Origin: Paractinoplanes deccanensis
GTDB taxonomy: Bacteria; Actinomycetota; Actinomycetes; Mycobacteriales; Micromonosporaceae
DNA: 64,000 nucleotides
Reading direction: 5' to 3'
Assembly: GCF_016862115.1 (NCBI RefSeq)
Contig: NZ_BOMI01000146.1
Coordinates: 1-64,000 of the forward strand
Shown: positions 58,697 through 64,000 of the stretch, one piece after another
Layout: the number at the start of each line of letters is the position of its first letter
Position numbering within the stretch: position 1 is the first letter of the stretch
Made by a program: the position numbers and the translations under genes
The notes under the pieces: generated by a model
What the model saw: only the letters and a program-made list of their open reading frames with translations
The model's database searches: none
Told to the model about the DNA's origin: nothing

Positions 58697-59315
58697 CACT
58701 GCCCTCCATCGTCCGCTGAAGCCGCTCGGCCCGCTTTTTCAGACCGGCGAGCATGTGGTGTTCCATGATCAGGCTGCCGGGCGCCATCACCACGTTGTAG
58801 ACGGCGCGGCGGCGGGGCGACACGACACGGTTCCGGCTGATCAGCCGGGTGTTGTCGCCGTCGGGGCGCAGCTCGAAGATCCACACCCAGTCGCCGTCCA
58901 GCGAACGGAAGGCGAGCGCCCGTTCGCGGTCGCAGATCTCCACCCGCATGTCGGGTCCGTCCTGCCCCAGCGGCAGCACGTCCCCGGCGGCCAAGCCCTG
59001 GAACTGCGGGAGGATCTCGTCGGCGCTGTGCATGTTCAGGCCGAACATATTCTCGATCCAATCGTACGTGTAGGCGCCGCCTCGCCCGCTGCCCATCTGC
59101 ACGAGCCACGGCCACACCGCGGACGGCGGCGCGGCGATCGTGACGGCACGGGTGGAGATGAGGTCGGCGTCCGGCACCAGGTCGTCACCGGGCATGGGCC
59201 CGGCGGCCTCACCCGGCGTGGCGCCCCAGGTCACGTAGCGGCGCAGGGCCGGCGGCGACAGCGCCGCACCGACCGCCACCACGCCCGCCACGAGCACGAA
59301 GGTCCGGGTTCTCAT
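58623..59315 (-). CDS. Membrane-anchored SRPBCC-like protein
   Basis: A 230-residue protein with an N-terminal helix (TFVLVAGVVAVGAALSPPAL) and an SRPBCC-type domain: STRAVTIAAPPSAVWPWLVQMG, YTYDWIENMFGLN, DMRVEICDRERALAFRSLDGDWVWIFELR, TRLISRNRV. The DWIENMFG block is conserved among related actinomycete proteins. Its ATG overlaps the stop of the dehydrogenase gene (ATGA), so the two are coupled. The last ~25 residues, which overlap the CBS gene, look unstructured. Ligand unknown. Confidence 0.83.
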   Translation of the reverse strand: MRTRTFVLVAGVVAVGAALSPPALRRYVTWGATPGEAAGPMPGDDLVPDADLISTRAVTIAAPPSAVWPWLVQMGSGRGGAYTYDWIENMFGLNMHSADEILPQFQGLAAGDVLPLGQDGPDMRVEICDRERALAFRSLDGDWVWIFELRPDGDNTRLISRNRVVSPRRRAVYNVVMAPGSLIMEHHMLAGLKKRAERLQRTMEGSDEDLDRGRRDDPGGRDRGAGHLVP

Positions 59316-60352
59316 CGCGTCAGCACCACCTTCAGGGCGCCCGTGTGCGCCGGGTCGCCGAACACGTCGTACGCGGGCATGAACTCGTCGAGACCGAAGC
59401 GGTGGGTGACCATGTGGCCGAGGTCGAGCTGACCGGCGACGAGCATGTCCAGCAGTTTCGGCGTCGAGAAGGTGTCGACCAGGCCGGTGGTGATGGTGAC
59501 ATTGCGGATCCACAGGTCCTCCAGGTGCAACGTGGCCGCCTTGCCGTGCACGCCGATGTTGGCGACCCGGCCTCCCGGGCGTACGAGCGAAGCGCACAGC
59601 TCGAAGGTCTGCGGGGTGCCCACCGCCTCCATCACCACGTCCGCGCCGAGGCCCCCGGTGAGCCCGCGCACGACCGCGAGCGGGTCCTCCGCGCCGGCCA
59701 CGACCGCGGTGTCCGCGCCGAACATCTTCGCGGCCAGCAGGCGGCTCTCCGCCTTGTCGACGACGACGATGTGGGCGGGCGAGTAGAGCCGCGCGGTCAC
59801 CACGGCCGCCAGCCCGATCGGGCCCGCGCCGACGACGACCACGGTGTCGCCCGGCCGGACCCGGCCGTTGAGGACGCCGACCTCGTACGCCGTGGGCAGG
59901 ATGTCCGCCAGCAGCACCGCCGACTCGTCGCTCACCAGGTCCGGCAGCTTGTACGTCGACAGGTCGGCGAACGGGATCCGGGCGTACTCCGACTGCACCC
60001 CGTCGACGAGATGGCCGAGGATCCAGCCGCCCCCGCCGAGGCACTGCCCGTACGAGCCCTCCCGGCAGAAGCGGCAGATGCCGCAGGCGGAGATGCAGGA
60101 GGCCAGCACCCTGTCCCCCGCGGCGAGCCCGGCCACGCCGGTGCCCGTCTCGACGACCGTGCCGACGGCCTCGTGGCCGAGCACCCGGCCGGGCGCCACC
60201 TCGGGCACGTCGCCGCCGAGGATGTGCAGGTCGGTGCCGCAGATGGTGACGGCGTCGACCCGGATGATCGCGTCTCGCGGCTCCTGGATGCCGGGGTCGG
60301 GGATCTGGGTCCACGACCGCGCGCCCGGTCCGCTGTACACAAGTCCTCTCAT
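59312..60352 (-). CDS. Zinc-dependent alcohol dehydrogenase
   Basis: A 346-residue medium-chain dehydrogenase. Catalytic zinc ligands are in CGTDLHILGG and GHEAVG; the four structural cysteines appear in ISACGICRFCREGSYGQC. The cofactor loop is VVGAGPIGLAAV followed by VVVDKAE, with Asp favouring NAD. Close in pattern to NAD-dependent alcohol dehydrogenases that act on ethanol, butanediol or formaldehyde-like substrates. Divergent from PPDK across a strong DosR-like box, and coupled to the SRPBCC gene. Confidence 0.92.
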   Translation of the reverse strand: MRGLVYSGPGARSWTQIPDPGIQEPRDAIIRVDAVTICGTDLHILGGDVPEVAPGRVLGHEAVGTVVETGTGVAGLAAGDRVLASCISACGICRFCREGSYGQCLGGGGWILGHLVDGVQSEYARIPFADLSTYKLPDLVSDESAVLLADILPTAYEVGVLNGRVRPGDTVVVVGAGPIGLAAVVTARLYSPAHIVVVDKAESRLLAAKMFGADTAVVAGAEDPLAVVRGLTGGLGADVVMEAVGTPQTFELCASLVRPGGRVANIGVHGKAATLHLEDLWIRNVTITTGLVDTFSTPKLLDMLVAGQLDLGHMVTHRFGLDEFMPAYDVFGDPAHTGALKVVLTR

Positions 60353-60387
60353 GTCTCCAAGCTCGTCCTTTCACGTCCCGTCCAGTA

Positions 60388-60401
60388 GGGACGTCCGGCC
60401 C
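60388..60401. promoter_or_regulatory. DosR/OsdR-like box between dehydrogenase and PPDK
   Basis: GGGAC-GTCC-GGCCC, full match, within the longer dyad TAGGGAC...GGCCCTA. It is 36 bp before the dehydrogenase start and 58 bp before the PPDK start, so it could control both. Confidence 0.55.
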
Positions 60402-60458
60402 TACAACCCGGGTCCTCGGCCGGGCTACCAACGAGGAGACGAGAGGGGTGCGACCGGC

Positions 60459-63053
<2,595 letters not shown>

Positions 63054-63078
63054 GAGCCGGCTTGGCCGGGGATCTGTT

Positions 63079-63522
63079 TCACTCTTGCGTCACGCCGAGT
63101 TGGCGCAGCAGTTCCCGGTTGTCGTACTGCACCCACTCCTCCACCAGACGGCCCTGGTCGTCGAACTGGAAAATGTTGATGATGGCCCAGACCAGCCGTT
63201 CGCCCGTGGGCGGCAGCGGGCGCCCGGCCGGCGAGTCGTCATACGTACGGGCGAAGGTCCCCTCGATCCAGGTCTGGCAGGCGATCAGGTTGCCCTCGGC
63301 CAGCATGATGCCGCGCCGGATCGAGCGGTCGTCGAAGGCCGCCCGGAAGCCGGCGAACAGCTCGGCGAGGCCGTCGTAGTCGGCCTCGGCGCCGGCGGGA
63401 CCGTGCCAGCGGAATTTGCCGGTGTCGAAGTAGGTCGCCTGCTCGATCGGGTCCGTGCCGGACACCTCCAGTTCCCCAGCACGGTTCAGGCGGCCGATCA
63501 ACTCGTCGCGGGTGAAAGTCAT
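63079..63522 (-). CDS. SnoaL-like/NTF2-fold protein
   Basis: A 147-residue protein with the cone-like NTF2/SnoaL pattern: long N-terminal helix, FDTGKFRWHGPAGAEADYDGLAELFAGFRAAFDDRSI, then strands ACQTWIEGTFAR and WAIINIFQFDDQGRLVEEWVQYDN. SnoaL relatives act as cyclases or isomerases, but many are stress-induced proteins of unknown role. It is convergent with PPDK and separated by 25 bp. The 271-bp gap that follows (63523-63793) shows no clear gene. Confidence 0.85.
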   Translation of the reverse strand: MTFTRDELIGRLNRAGELEVSGTDPIEQATYFDTGKFRWHGPAGAEADYDGLAELFAGFRAAFDDRSIRRGIMLAEGNLIACQTWIEGTFARTYDDSPAGRPLPPTGERLVWAIINIFQFDDQGRLVEEWVQYDNRELLRQLGVTQE

Positions 63523-63793
63523 CGATCCTCCGTCGGTAAGCGTCGAGTGATGCGGATCTGCTGCAAGCAGCAGGTCGGTGCGATCTCTTCTGAGGCGGGC
63601 GACATCGGCGTCTCCCTGTCGTCATCGGTTCGCGGCCGGATCTACCCGGCGGTCGTTGCCCGCATCCCCGGCCGCGCCGATCTGGCGCCGGCATCCGCAC
63701 AGCTGTCGCTCACGTTCAACCGCGCCATCGGCGAGCTGAACGGCTCATCCCCTACGCTGGAAGCACCTTGGCACAGCACGGAACGAGGGCTCC

Positions 63794-64000
63794 ATGACGA
63801 CCGACTCCGCTTCGTTCGGTCTGGACACCCGTACCGTCGGCGCCTCGGGTCTACCCCGGTCGCTGCGCGCATGGCAGGCCTGGCTCGGTGAACGGTCGTC
63901 CACCCCGGACTACGACCCGGCCACCATGGCCGACCTGCGGATCCGCTTCCAGCAGGTGCGCGTCGGCGACGCGCTCCTCCATCGCCACGAGGGCTTCTCC
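63794..64000 (+). CDS. Partial CDS running off the window, unknown product
   Basis: An ATG at 63794 opens a frame with no stop through the last base (69 codons). The visible N-terminus (TDSASFGLDTRTVGASGL, then AWQAWLGERSSTPDYDPATMADLRIRFQQVRV) has good codon usage and mixed composition. A family cannot be assigned from this fragment. Confidence 0.55.
   Translation, partial: MTTDSASFGLDTRTVGASGLPRSLRAWQAWLGERSSTPDYDPATMADLRIRFQQVRVGDALLHRHEGFS

Overview
The window is about 72% G+C, with densely packed genes, many GTG starts, frequent ATGA/GTGA stop-start overlaps and actinomycete-type families (F420/deazaflavin-type oxidoreductases, DUF1876, DUF1918, WS/DGAT acyltransferases, NACHT NTPases). 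This points to a filamentous high-GC actinomycete. Micromonosporaceae is my best guess, from gene content only. No rRNA, tRNA, CRISPR array or prophage was seen.

Layout. 1-3.1 kb: a three-gene CUT1-type sugar ABC transporter operon (lipoprotein and two permeases, no ATPase). 3.2-18 kb: ordinary chromosomal genes, namely a SRPBCC protein, a PD40/TolB-like protein, a NACHT NTPase with a membrane tail, a GNAT plus deazaflavin oxidoreductase pair, a LysR regulator, a HAD-like protein, a zinc dehydrogenase, a degenerate PEP-mutase-fold protein, a SEC-C protein, and a DesK/NarL-type two-component pair. That pair is followed by a 0.67-kb decayed IS4-family remnant, still flanked by an 11-bp target duplication, and a secreted esterase. 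18-24 kb: lipid and redox genes (flavodoxin, patatin lipase plus XRE regulator, alpha/beta hydrolase, WS/DGAT acyltransferase, acyl-CoA ligase).

25-63 kb: a large stress/dormancy island. It holds nine universal-stress-protein (USP) family genes, two Acg-type nitroreductases, an Rv2004c-like APH/AAA protein, DUF1876 (Rv1738-like), a SulP transporter, a GNAT/ADP-forming acyl-CoA ligase fusion, two CBS-BON proteins (Hrp1-like), GAPDH, a phosphoribosyltransferase, a P-type cation ATPase, an Rv2625c-like site-2 protease, SDR and zinc dehydrogenases, and pyruvate phosphate dikinase. The set closely parallels the DosR (DevR) regulon of Mycobacterium tuberculosis and the OsdR regulon of Streptomyces. 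Intergenic regions of this part, and not those of the first 20 kb, repeatedly carry a 14-bp palindrome of the form GGGNC-N4-GNCCC, resembling the DosR box. The cognate DevS/DevR pair is not visible here. The two-component pair at 14.6-16.4 kb is of the DesK/LiaR type and is not a convincing candidate.

Working model (inference): under oxygen limitation or redox stress an OsdR/DosR-like regulator would induce USPs, redox enzymes, triacylglycerol synthesis, gluconeogenic/PPi-linked carbon metabolism (PPDK, GAPDH) and ion homeostasis from this island. Points worth a second look are an in-frame TGA near the start of the SulP gene, the IS remnant whose target duplication rebuilt both flanking stop codons, a 29-residue-repeat Cys/His protein, and a tandem hairpin repeat copied from the 3' end of a nitroreductase gene.
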